64,000 bases of DNA from Lewinellaceae bacterium. GTDB lineage: Bacteria; Bacteroidota; Bacteroidia; Chitinophagales; Saprospiraceae. The position numbers and the translations under genes are program-made. The stretch spans positions 185,798 to 249,797 of the forward strand of contig JACJYE010000013.1 in assembly GCA_020636255.1 (NCBI GenBank). The letters run 5' to 3'. Each line of letters begins with the position of its first letter. Position 1 is the first letter of the stretch. The notes under the pieces were generated by a model. It worked only from the letters and a program-made list of their open reading frames with translations, was not told the origin of the DNA and ran no database searches. Positions 1-8,506 of this stretch are shown one piece after another.

Positions 1-8
1 TAAGCAGT

Positions 9-129
9 GTTCAAAAAACAAGTTCTCTTTTGGAGATTTTGCAATGAGGCTTGTCTTCCAGCTTTTCTGAAGCTTCCAGCCTGCGCTTCGCCGCAAAATC
101 AAAATCGCCGAACTTGTTTTTTGAGAATC
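9..129. repeat. long imperfect inverted repeat (hairpin element)
   Basis: Positions 11-25 and 110-124 are a perfect 15-bp inverted repeat (TCAAAAAACAAGTTC and its complement). The inner arms remain partly complementary, for example GATTTTGC at 34-41 against GCAAAATC at 93-100, so the whole stretch can fold into one long imperfect hairpin. It lies just downstream of the YceD-like gene, where rpmF is often found in other genomes; no rpmF is visible here. It could be a terminator-like structure or a copy of a dispersed palindromic element. Confidence 0.55.
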
Positions 130-155
130 TTAGCCTTTCCGGTGGCGGCCGGAAC

Positions 156-719
156 TCAGTTGTCGTTGGACAACTTCTTCAATTCGTCCCAAATCGGGTT
201 CGCTCTGTTTTCTTCCTCGGCTTCTTCTTCGCTTTTTTCCACTGCTTTCTCTTCCTGCTCGCCATTGCTCAGGTACCGGAGCATGTCCTCGTTGCAGGGC
301 CGCGGGTCCTGGTTCCCGCAGTCATACACCTTGATGATAGGCATGGCCAGGCAGATGAACTCGTAGATGTACTGCGCCACATTGAGTTTAACCGTCTCCG
401 GGCTGATGTAGGTTATTTCAGCTTCGTCGGTTTCCTCTTCCTGGCTGACCTTCACCAACAGGCGCTGGCTGTCGGCGATGGGCAGGCCGATCTCTGCAAG
501 GCAACGGTCGCATTCGGCGCGCACGGTGCCCTCGAAATCGAACTGCAGCACGTACATATCGGGCCGCTTGTCAAATTCCAGGTGCAGCTGGATGTTGCAA
601 TCCGAGATCGGCGATTGCTCGAAGTTTTCAAAAAAAGAGCGATCAATCTGAAAGTCAAATTGATGGATGCCATTGCGCAACCCCTTTACCGGGATTGAAA
701 ACTGGATTAACGGATCCAT
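156..719 (-). CDS. YceD/DUF177 family protein
   Basis: A 187-residue protein of the DUF177 (YceD) family, which in bacteria is linked to 23S rRNA accumulation and usually sits beside rpmF. The family core is visible: a beta-rich N-terminal half, then a conserved region with Cys in ECDRCL near residue 75 and a second conserved segment around residues 110-140 ending with a Cys-containing loop. The C-terminal tail is strongly acidic (Glu-rich). The start at 719 is preferred over an upstream in-frame start at 971, because a good Bacteroidota promoter lies at 791-821 and the upstream residues look unrelated to the family. The cytosolic role is inferred from the family only. Confidence 0.85.
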   Translation of the reverse strand: MDPLIQFSIPVKGLRNGIHQFDFQIDRSFFENFEQSPISDCNIQLHLEFDKRPDMYVLQFDFEGTVRAECDRCLAEIGLPIADSQRLLVKVSQEEETDEAEITYISPETVKLNVAQYIYEFICLAMPIIKVYDCGNQDPRPCNEDMLRYLSNGEQEEKAVEKSEEEAEEENRANPIWDELKKLSNDN

Positions 720-790
720 TTTAACCTTCTTTTGAGCCTTGCTTCCCTTCACTTTTGAAGCGCAAGGTTCTATTTTGTGAAAAGCGGATG

Positions 791-821
791 CAAAGGTAAT
801 GCTTTTGAGCAGGAAAGCAAA
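791..821 (-). promoter_or_regulatory. Bacteroidota-type promoter of the YceD gene
   Basis: On the minus strand TTTG (818-821) is followed after 19 nt by TACCTTTG (791-798), an exact match to the Bacteroidota TTTG / TAnnTTTG consensus. It lies about 75 nt upstream of the start codon at 719. Confidence 0.7.
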
Positions 822-983
822 ATGCAGCCGCATTTTTAATGCCTGAAAATTCATTGCAAGGCAGGGTGCTTTGGCCCTTGCCGCCGAAGTTAAGGAAAAT
901 TTGTTTGCCGCGAAAGGAACCCGGGGGCAATAGCCAGGCCCAGCGAATATTGAGTACCTTGTTCCCACCAAAAACAGCAGGAT

Positions 984-2186
984 ATGAACAAGCCCTTATT
1001 ACTTCTGATCTTCATCATAGGCCACTATTCCCTGGCCGCCCAGAAATTCGACAAGCTGGCCCTGACACCCCCTATGGGCTGGAATAGCTGGAATACCTTC
1101 GAGACGGACATCAATGAGCAGTTGGTGAAAGACATTGCCGACGCTTTTGTCTCATACGGGCTCAAAGACGCCGGCTACGAGTACATCGTCCTGGATGACG
1201 GATGGATGGCCCGCGAACGCGACGAAGCCGGCAACCTGGTGGCCGACCCCGTAAAGTTCCCCGGCGGCATGAAGGCCCTGGCAGACTACATCCACGCCAG
1301 AGGGCTCAAATTCGGCCTGTACAACTGCGCAGGCTCCAAAACCTGCGCGGGTTATCCTGGCAGCCGGGGGCATGAATACCAGGACGCCCGCACCTACGCA
1401 TCCTGGGATGTCGATTACCTGAAATATGATTGGTGCAATACCGCCAGGCTGAATGCCGAAGGCGCTTATATGACGATGCGCGATGCCCTGCACAAAGCCG
1501 GCCGGCCCGTCGTGTTCAGCATCTGCGAATGGGGCGATAACCAGTCCTGGTTATGGGGCAAAGACATAGGCCACCTGTGGCGGGTAACGGGAGATATCAG
1601 CAACTGCTGGGACTGCGAGATCGGGCACGGCTCCTGGTCGTCGCTCGGCGTCTGGCGGATCATCAACCTGCGCAAGGGCATCCGGCAGTATTCCGGGCCG
1701 GGGCACTGGAACGATTATGACATGATGGAGGTGGGCAACGGTATGACGGATGCTGAAGATCGCAGCCACTTTGCCATGTGGTGTATGTTGGCCTCGCCCC
1801 TGGTCATGGGCAACGACCTGAGAACCGCTGCTGCCGAAACCGTAAAAACCCTAACGAACAAGGAGGTGATTGCCGTCAACCAGGACCCGCTGGGCGTACA
1901 GGGCTTTCGTTACACCGATGCCGATGGCCTCGAGGTTTGGGCCAAACCCCTGGACAACGGCGAATGGGCCATGGCTTTCGTCAATATGAACGATGAGCCT
2001 TACGAACTGGATCTCGACTGGAAAAAGCAGGATATCAGCGACGGCCTGAACGGGCGGAGGCTGGAGGCGGGGAAAAAGGACTACCACATTCGCAGCCTGT
2101 TCGGCCATAAAGATATGGGCACTACCGGGCAGCCTTTGCGGGCCGTGGTCGGCGTACATGATGTATTAATGATCCGGCTGAAGTAA
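984..2186 (+). CDS. secreted GH27 alpha-galactosidase
   Basis: A 400-residue glycoside hydrolase family 27 enzyme, which removes terminal alpha-galactosyl residues from galactosides and galactomannans with retention. A signal peptide (residues 1-19, ending LAAQ) implies export. The GH27 hallmarks are present: MGWNSWN at 31-37, DDGWM at 71-75, the nucleophile Asp149 in YLKYDWC, the acid/base Asp204 in TGDI, and the WNDYDMMEVGN segment at 242-252, in which Tyr replaces the usual Pro. A C-terminal beta-sandwich follows. No T9SS sorting domain is visible, so it is probably periplasmic or lipid-independent. It converges with the SGNH esterase gene (21-bp overlap), suggesting a shared plant- or algal-polysaccharide theme. 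Confidence 0.93.
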   Translation: MNKPLLLLIFIIGHYSLAAQKFDKLALTPPMGWNSWNTFETDINEQLVKDIADAFVSYGLKDAGYEYIVLDDGWMARERDEAGNLVADPVKFPGGMKALADYIHARGLKFGLYNCAGSKTCAGYPGSRGHEYQDARTYASWDVDYLKYDWCNTARLNAEGAYMTMRDALHKAGRPVVFSICEWGDNQSWLWGKDIGHLWRVTGDISNCWDCEIGHGSWSSLGVWRIINLRKGIRQYSGPGHWNDYDMMEVGNGMTDAEDRSHFAMWCMLASPLVMGNDLRTAAAETVKTLTNKEVIAVNQDPLGVQGFRYTDADGLEVWAKPLDNGEWAMAFVNMNDEPYELDLDWKKQDISDGLNGRRLEAGKKDYHIRSLFGHKDMGTTGQPLRAVVGVHDVLMIRLK

Positions 2187-3272
2187 GGCCCCGAACATCG
2201 GGGCCAGCTCGGCGGCCAGGATGCCGTGGCCCTCCACATTGGGATGGCCGGTGCAGCCCCTCGCTTTCATGGGCTCCACAAATAACAGGGCGACAGGCTT
2301 GTCGGCAGGGTGCCGGGCGTCGATGCTTTGCTTAACGGCAGTAAGGCATTTGCGGAGCAGCTCATCTTGTTCGCCGGCGACCACAGGGCTGTTCAGCAGC
2401 GCGAGCTGCGCATGGGGGTATTTGGATTTTACCAGCTCGGCGAATTCGATGTAACGGCTAACGAAGGCATCGGCATCGAAGGGCGCCCGCTCTTTTTTGC
2501 CGTCGCCCATGCTGAAGTCGTTGGTGCCCAGGGCTATGCTCACGATAGCCGGAGCGTACCGGCTGAAATCCCACGGCCGTGCCCGGCCTTCCTGGAAATC
2601 TGTTGTTTCATAGACCTGAGGCATGGCCGGGCCGTCGCTGTTCCAGTTGCGGTACATTCCGATGCCGCTTACGCTACTGAGCATGAAATTGGCGCCCAGG
2701 GCCCGGGCTATCCGTGGGCCGTAGGCGAAGTAGGCATTGTGCTGGTCGTGGTAAGCTCCTGCGCCACAGGGCACCTCGGAATCATCGGCAGCGGCGCCGC
2801 AGGTGATGCTGTTGCCGATGAATTCGATCAGCGGGGCCTCCCGCCGCTTTAGCGGCCTGAGCTTTTTGCCGGCTATAGCGTCGATGTAAATGGGGCCGGT
2901 ATGTGCTTCGGTAGCTTTGTACACCCATATCGTGTGGGCGCCGCCCCCCGGGGCGGTGATGGTTATGGCCACGCTGTGCTTACCCGTTAGCCTTATCCGC
3001 TTCTGGTAGGCCCCATCCAGTTCGTATTGCAGGTAATTGTGTTCCCCATCTCCGGCCAGGTGGGCCAGTATCCGGCATACGCGGCCTCTGAAGGTGAAGC
3101 CGAAATGGCTTGCCGAGCTGATGAGCTCCAGCTTCCCGGCATCGGTGAAAGCGTACCTGCCGAAGGGCTGAAGCGCGCCGGCACGCAGGGTGTCCGGGCT
3201 GCTGCCCGCCGCGCTGCTGGCCATCAAGGTTATACAGCAGGCCAGTACAAAGGAGTGGAACGTACCGTTCAT
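2166..3272 (-). CDS. secreted SGNH/GDSL esterase, CE2-like
   Basis: A 368-residue two-domain secreted hydrolase. After a signal peptide comes a beta-sandwich (about residues 25-140), then an SGNH hydrolase domain with the catalytic Ser in GNSIT (about residue 155), Gly/Asn block IALGTND, and the C-terminal GHPN motif supplying His. This order (jelly roll then SGNH) is that of carbohydrate esterase family 2 acetylxylan or acetylglucomannan esterases, so removal of acetyl groups from polysaccharides is the likely reaction. An in-frame start nine codons upstream (3299) is possible. It converges with the GH27 gene. Confidence 0.82.
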   Translation of the reverse strand: MNGTFHSFVLACCITLMASSAAGSSPDTLRAGALQPFGRYAFTDAGKLELISSASHFGFTFRGRVCRILAHLAGDGEHNYLQYELDGAYQKRIRLTGKHSVAITITAPGGGAHTIWVYKATEAHTGPIYIDAIAGKKLRPLKRREAPLIEFIGNSITCGAAADDSEVPCGAGAYHDQHNAYFAYGPRIARALGANFMLSSVSGIGMYRNWNSDGPAMPQVYETTDFQEGRARPWDFSRYAPAIVSIALGTNDFSMGDGKKERAPFDADAFVSRYIEFAELVKSKYPHAQLALLNSPVVAGEQDELLRKCLTAVKQSIDARHPADKPVALLFVEPMKARGCTGHPNVEGHGILAAELAPMFGALLQPDH

Positions 3273-3338
3273 AGGCTTGTAACAGTTTTGTGGCTGCATA
3301 GGGTGGGGTAGTAGGATTTGTCAAATATATGGTTTATC

Positions 3339-3884
3339 ATGCGGGAAAAAAAGATGCTTTCCGTCAGGCCCCTACAACAAAATGACATCCAGATGCTGGC
3401 CGATTACTGGTTCACGGCCGAGCCCGAATTCCTCACCGGCATGGGCGTCGACCTGGAGAAGATGATCAGCCGGGATAGCTTCACCGCAATGCTCGAAGAG
3501 CAGTTGAACAAGCCTATGGAAGAGAAGCGCTCGTATGCCATCATCTGGCTGGAGCATGGCCGCCCTATCGGGCATTGCAACACCAACCCCACCTTTTTCG
3601 GCGATTACGCCCACATGCACCTGCACCTCTGGGGCAGGCAAGACCGGAAAAAAGGCCTGGGCGCCAGCCTGGTAAAGATGACGCTGCCGTACTTTTTCGA
3701 TAGCCTGCAGCTTCGGCGCCTCGTCTGCGAGCCCTATGCCCTGAACCCCGCCCCGAACAGAACCCTGGAAAAACTGGGCTTCGTGCTGGAAAAAGAATAC
3801 GTCACCACCCCCGGCTTTATCAATTTCGAGCAGCCGGTAAAACGCTGGGTGCTGACGGCAGAGCAATTCCGGGGGATGGCATAG
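3339..3884 (+). CDS. GNAT family N-acetyltransferase
   Basis: A protein of about 181 residues with the GCN5-related acetyltransferase fold: beta strands and helix around residues 5-80, then the acetyl-CoA-binding loop RQDRKKGLGAS near residue 100-110, and the C-terminal N-R-T-L-E-K-L-G-F segment typical of RimJ/RimL-like members. The substrate is unknown. The start could also be the ATG at 3354 (giving MLSVRPL, a common beginning for the family); a TTG at 3318 is less likely. It is divergent from the SGNH esterase gene and convergent with the large T9SS gene, so it is probably monocistronic. Confidence 0.8.
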   Translation: MREKKMLSVRPLQQNDIQMLADYWFTAEPEFLTGMGVDLEKMISRDSFTAMLEEQLNKPMEEKRSYAIIWLEHGRPIGHCNTNPTFFGDYAHMHLHLWGRQDRKKGLGASLVKMTLPYFFDSLQLRRLVCEPYALNPAPNRTLEKLGFVLEKEYVTTPGFINFEQPVKRWVLTAEQFRGMA

Positions 3885-3903
3885 CCGCCAGCACCGGGCC
3901 ATT

Positions 3904-6867
3904 CTACCTCAGGATCACACTACCCGAATACATGCCGCTACCGGAATCAGTGGCGAGGTAGCGGTATATGCCCGGCGGCAGGCCCGCCCTTTCGAATCGG
4001 AATTGCTTGCCCGCAAAGGGCCTGGCCATCACTTGCCTGCCCAGCGCATCGAACAGGTAGAACATGGCCCCTTCGGGGGCTGCTTCGGGCAATTCGAAGT
4101 ATATGGCGCCGGCCGACGGGTTGGGGTATGCCTTTAACCCCGCTTGTTCCGGTTGGCTGCCTCTCGCATCATTTATCACCTGTATCAGGGGTTCATGTAC
4201 CGTATGCCGGGTTGTGTTGGTGGCGATGGGCCGCCTGAAGCCGAACTGCAGGGATGCTCTGTTGTCGATGGCCGTGCCGGGCGTATTGCCGGGCCGTTGA
4301 GCTACGCTGAAGGTGACGAAACCCGCCGGGCCTTCCGCTCCTGAAGCTGTGGGGGGCAGCTTCAGGCCGCGGAAGGTAAAGCGCAGCACGCCGTTGCCTT
4401 CGATGCCGAACTCGTAGGGGTGGCTCGAAGCGCCGGGCTGCACCGTAGCAGGCTCCAGGAACGGAGAGAGCGTGTCCAGCACGATTAGCCGGGTAATCGT
4501 ATCGGCGCCGGTATTCTGAAAGCTGATGCGGTATTCCAGTTTCGTGCCGGCGTCGATGTTGTGCTCGTCGCCAAAGCCAGTGGGGAAGGCCTGCAGGTTG
4601 TTGGGGGCGAAGGATGGGCTTACCGGCCAGCAGAATACAGACAGGAAGGGATCGTTGTCGTTATGCGGGAACTGGTTGATGTAACCGAGGCTCGGAGAAT
4701 TGCCGCTGCTGCCGACGCAGCCTTCCACGGCGGCTATGGGCTGGCTGCTACCCGGTGCGCCGGGCTCCTGTTGTGCGATGAGGTGGTAAGTGGCGCCACT
4801 GGCCACTACCGGGATCTCGAACGATTCGCCGGCGCCCAGGCCAAAGGAGCCCTGCATCAGCAACACGGCGTCCTCGATGACGATATAGTCCAAAGGCTCC
4901 GCCATGGGCTGGCTGCCCGAATTCTGCAGTTGAAAGCGGATGGTATCGCCGTCGCAGCCGCCTGCAGCGGTGATGAAGGCGCCCTGCCAGTCCTGTCCGG
5001 GTGGCAGGCAGAGGCTGTCCGGATAGATGTGGGCTTCCGAGCAAAGGGTATAACCCGGTTGGGCCCCACAGTCCACTAAAACGGGGAAGGCGAACTGCCC
5101 GCATTGGCCTATCCCTATGTCGCCTAGTGGGAAAGTAAAGGTTTGGCCCTCGGCCGCTATCGGTGGGATGGGAGAATCGACAAAGGTGAAAAGCGAATCG
5201 AGGGTAACCTCGACGTAGGCATCTTCGGCGATGGCCGGGCCCAGGTTGCAATAACTGACAAAAACGTAAGCGGTATCACAGGGGTTGATGATGGAAGTCG
5301 TATGGCCGACCACGAGGTATGGACAATCTACGAGGGTTTGCGCGGCAAAGGCCACCTGTGCGGTGTCCTGATAACCGATAGATAACGGTACGTCATTGTC
5401 GCAGGCGCTCCAGTAATCTGAAGGGTAGAACAGCGTGACGACGTAGTCGCCGGAGTCGCAGCCGATGCGGTAGTTGCCGAGGCTGTCCGTACTGCCGTAA
5501 AAGACGTGCAGGCTGTCTTTAAAGGCCTTGACAATCCAGTTCGCGAGCGGCATATCATCGGGCAGGGCGGTGCAGTCCATATTGAGGTCGTGGAAGACGT
5601 TGCCCTCGAGAATGCCGGAATAGATCACGCCGTTCACATCGGTTTTGATTATGAGTGCTACGGGCGAATTGTCATTCCAGGCAGCATATCCGCCGATGTA
5701 GTAGTAGCCTTCAGGTGTGGTAGCCAGGCAATAAGCAATGTCGTCTCTGCCGCTTTTTCCGAGGTTTATCTCCCAGATGGGCTGGCCGTCCGGTGTCGTT
5801 TTTATCAGAAGGATGTCGGTTTCCAGGCTTGTACTGTCGTAGTAGGAACTGGCCGTTAGGATGTCGCCGTTGGCGTCTGCTTCTACAGAGGCGTTGAGGT
5901 AGGCCCAGCCCGGTGTCTGGATGTCCTTTCGCCAGGCTATGACGCCTTCCGTATCGGTTTTCAGCAGGAAAACGGATTGCCCGTCGGAGTGGTTGATACC
6001 GCTGATGATGAGGCCGCCGTCGGCGGTGAAGGCCATATCTGTGGGCTCGTCACTGGCGCTGCCGCTGAGGTTTACCTCCCATTCGGCATTGCCTGTGGCG
6101 TCGGTTTTCAGTAGGAAGGCCTGATAGGCGTCGGGGTTGGAAACGGGGCGTACGGCTTTCAGGATGAGGAAACCGCCATCGGCTGCCGGTTGTATTTGCA
6201 GCCCGTATTCGTCATTGGAGCTTTGCAGGTGGTTGGCCCACAATACTTCTCCATCAGTGCTAGCCTTCAGAAGGACGATATTGCGGCTCGTGCTGCCCGG
6301 CGCCTGTTCCTGGCTCAACAGCGCAAGGTACCCGCCCTGTACCTGGATCAGGGCATGGGCGAAGGTGTTGACGCCGCTGCCGGAGAGCAGGGGCTGGTGC
6401 CATAACAGCGTGTAATATTCAGGGGCAGGGGCCGGAAAAGGGCTTCCCTGTCCAAGTGCGTACTGGGTGAGAAATACATCCCGCTGGCCGCCGTCGAACG
6501 GCAGTTTCTCTTCGAGCACGAACATGGTGTCTTTGACGGGCGTGGCGGTAGCCCGGCAGAAGTGGTGGAATTGGTGGCCCTCGAGGGTATAGAAATTGCC
6601 GTTGTCGGCAAAGTCAAACTGACGGGCGGGGCCGAAGAAAGTGAAGTAATAGGACGCGTTCCAGTCCGGGTAATTGGCCACGCCCACCAGGCTGCCATCG
6701 GGTTGGGGGTTCAGGCACGCCATGTAATTGCCATCGCTTTGATAAGGGCCGCCGGCCCAGAGCCCGAAGGTGCGCCGCCAGCCCTGGGCCTGGAGCTCCG
6801 CCTGGCCTGCCAGCAACAAAACTAAAAGGAGCCCTGCTATTCTACTGAGTGTTCTGTCCGTATCCAT
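3904..6867 (-). CDS. large secreted T9SS cargo protein with propeller-like repeats
   Basis: A 987-residue exported protein. Residues 1-28 are a signal peptide ending in LQAQ. Residues 30-430 contain recurring blocks of the type DGGF/LIL..DxxGxxxWxxxL, as in the delta-60 / kelch-like propellers of Bacteroidota surface proteins. A carboxypeptidase-regulatory-like segment follows (near residue 430-490), then a DUF11-like repeat ending in the A-I-D-N-R-A-S-L-Q-F block. The last ~80 residues are a T9SS type A sorting domain (YPNP near the domain start, GxxPGIYRY and a terminal SGSVILR), so it should be delivered to the surface by the Por system. No enzymatic residues were recognised. Confidence 0.85.
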   Translation of the reverse strand: MDTDRTLSRIAGLLLVLLLAGQAELQAQGWRRTFGLWAGGPYQSDGNYMACLNPQPDGSLVGVANYPDWNASYYFTFFGPARQFDFADNGNFYTLEGHQFHHFCRATATPVKDTMFVLEEKLPFDGGQRDVFLTQYALGQGSPFPAPAPEYYTLLWHQPLLSGSGVNTFAHALIQVQGGYLALLSQEQAPGSTSRNIVLLKASTDGEVLWANHLQSSNDEYGLQIQPAADGGFLILKAVRPVSNPDAYQAFLLKTDATGNAEWEVNLSGSASDEPTDMAFTADGGLIISGINHSDGQSVFLLKTDTEGVIAWRKDIQTPGWAYLNASVEADANGDILTASSYYDSTSLETDILLIKTTPDGQPIWEINLGKSGRDDIAYCLATTPEGYYYIGGYAAWNDNSPVALIIKTDVNGVIYSGILEGNVFHDLNMDCTALPDDMPLANWIVKAFKDSLHVFYGSTDSLGNYRIGCDSGDYVVTLFYPSDYWSACDNDVPLSIGYQDTAQVAFAAQTLVDCPYLVVGHTTSIINPCDTAYVFVSYCNLGPAIAEDAYVEVTLDSLFTFVDSPIPPIAAEGQTFTFPLGDIGIGQCGQFAFPVLVDCGAQPGYTLCSEAHIYPDSLCLPPGQDWQGAFITAAGGCDGDTIRFQLQNSGSQPMAEPLDYIVIEDAVLLMQGSFGLGAGESFEIPVVASGATYHLIAQQEPGAPGSSQPIAAVEGCVGSSGNSPSLGYINQFPHNDNDPFLSVFCWPVSPSFAPNNLQAFPTGFGDEHNIDAGTKLEYRISFQNTGADTITRLIVLDTLSPFLEPATVQPGASSHPYEFGIEGNGVLRFTFRGLKLPPTASGAEGPAGFVTFSVAQRPGNTPGTAIDNRASLQFGFRRPIATNTTRHTVHEPLIQVINDARGSQPEQAGLKAYPNPSAGAIYFELPEAAPEGAMFYLFDALGRQVMARPFAGKQFRFERAGLPPGIYRYLATDSGSGMYSGSVILR

Positions 6868-7082
6868 CTGCCTTTGAATTTATATAGTTATCTCCAGTTG
6901 TCTGCCCGTTCCTTTTTTTTACGATATAAAAGTCCGGTGATAAAACGCCGGATTCAAGAACAAAAAAGGATAATTGTGGAAATAATTACTTGATATATTT
7001 AGCATGATATTTTATTATCTTCCTTTTTTATTGATTTATTTATTCATTAGATTTTATTTTTTGTGTAAATAATTATGATAAA

Positions 7083-8486
7083 ATGGCTGCTCCTGTTCTT
7101 TACGAAGTATTGCTGAAGCTTGAAAAGGCCGAGCTGCGCCGTTTAGCAAAATTCGTGCGGTCTCCTTTTTTCACGCACCGGCAGGAGATGGGCCGCATGT
7201 TCTCCTGTCTGTCCGGCTGCCTGTACCGCGGGCGTGCGTTGCCAGATAAGGCGTTGTTGTTCAGGAAGTCCTTTCCCGGGCGGGATTATGATGACCTGTT
7301 GTTACGGGCTACGATGAGCGACCTGCGGGAGTTGGTGGAGGAGTTCCTTGCCTGGCAAAAAATGCGCTCCGGCGATCTGCGATACTGGCTGGCGCTTGCA
7401 GCGGAATACCGGGAGCGCGGCCTGGGCAAATTTTTTAACCAGGCTATGAAAAAGGTCGAGAAAGGCCTGGGCGGGCAGCCGTTCCGGAATGCAGACTACC
7501 TGGCGCAGCTGCTGGATTACCAGCTGGAAAGGGCCCAGTTTGAGACCCGTACGGTGCGCACCGGGGAGCTGCCACTCCAGGCTATTGCCGATTCGATCGA
7601 CGCGCTTTTTCTGGCGCAGAAGTTGCGCCATGCCTGCACACAGCTCTCTCACCAGGCAGTTTTTAAAACGGAATACGATTTCGGGCTGCTACCTAAAGTA
7701 CTGGGCGAAGTAGAAGCCGGCGGTTTCCTCCGCATTCCGGCAATAGCGCTGTATTACTACTGCTATCGCTTCCTCACCGAACAGGACAGCCTGGGGTTTT
7801 TCAGGCAGTTCAGGCAGGAGCTGCGCGAGAACGGCAGCCATTTCCCCGACAGTGAGCTGAAAAATCTCTACCTGCTGGCCATCAACTACTGCATCAGGAA
7901 ACTCAACGAAGGCCATGGCCCTTTTGTGCTGGAAGGCTGGGAGCTGTACCAGGAAGGCCTGGCGCAGGGCTTCCTGCTCGAACACGGCAGGTTATCCGGT
8001 TTTACGTTCAACAACGTGGCCGCATTCGGCATCAAACTCGGGGTATTTGAAGCGGTGGAAGCCTTTATTGAGCAGTATCGCGACAAGCTGGAGCCCGTGC
8101 AGCAGGAAAGTTTTGTCCATTTCAACCTGGCGCGGCTGGAATACACGCGTGGCAATTACACCGCAGCCCTTCACCTGATGCAAACGGCCGATTTTAAAGA
8201 CCTGGTGAACAACCTCATCGCCAAGACCATGCTGTTGAAGATCTATTTCGAGCTCGACGAGTTCGACCTGCTGGACTCCCACCTGGAGAGCTTCCGCCGG
8301 TTTATCCATCGCCGCGAAGTGAGCGATTACCATCGTGAGAATTACACGAACATCATCGCCCTGGTGAAAAAGCTGATGGCTCTCCCCCCCGGAGATAGCG
8401 CGGCCAGGGCAGCCCTGCAGGCAGAGGCCGAAAACAAAAGCGTGCTGACCGAAAGGGAGTGGTTGTTGGAAATGGCCCGGCGGTGA
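7083..8486 (+). CDS. alpha-helical repeat protein, paralogue family member 1
   Basis: A 467-residue, almost wholly alpha-helical cytosolic protein with no signal peptide or membrane segment. Its first ~60 residues contain the pattern L..L.K.E.R.L.KFVRSPFF, and the remainder looks like TPR-like helix pairs. The same layout, with a similar start (KLLAALDKEEVRAFDKYIR) and length, occurs in the gene at 25148-26572, so the two are distant paralogues. I recognise no named family or catalytic residues; protein-protein scaffolding is a guess from the helix repeats. It is preceded by a 215-bp AT-rich intergenic region shared with the divergent T9SS gene. The stop codon abuts a copy of the AGCTTGTTTGGAGGCC repeat. 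Confidence 0.75.
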   Translation: MAAPVLYEVLLKLEKAELRRLAKFVRSPFFTHRQEMGRMFSCLSGCLYRGRALPDKALLFRKSFPGRDYDDLLLRATMSDLRELVEEFLAWQKMRSGDLRYWLALAAEYRERGLGKFFNQAMKKVEKGLGGQPFRNADYLAQLLDYQLERAQFETRTVRTGELPLQAIADSIDALFLAQKLRHACTQLSHQAVFKTEYDFGLLPKVLGEVEAGGFLRIPAIALYYYCYRFLTEQDSLGFFRQFRQELRENGSHFPDSELKNLYLLAINYCIRKLNEGHGPFVLEGWELYQEGLAQGFLLEHGRLSGFTFNNVAAFGIKLGVFEAVEAFIEQYRDKLEPVQQESFVHFNLARLEYTRGNYTAALHLMQTADFKDLVNNLIAKTMLLKIYFELDEFDLLDSHLESFRRFIHRREVSDYHRENYTNIIALVKKLMALPPGDSAARAALQAEAENKSVLTEREWLLEMARR

Positions 8487-8506
8487 GGCCTCCAAACAAG
8501 CGCTTA
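8487..8506 (-). repeat. dispersed repeat copy 1 (TAAGCGCTTGTTTGGAGGCC)
   Basis: Read on the minus strand this 20-mer begins with the TAA stop codon of the MATE gene and runs up to the stop codon of the convergent helical-repeat gene, filling the whole 17-bp space between them. The same 20 bases occur at 16968-16987, with close relatives at 14072, 19441, 19471 and 40602. Confidence 0.85.
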
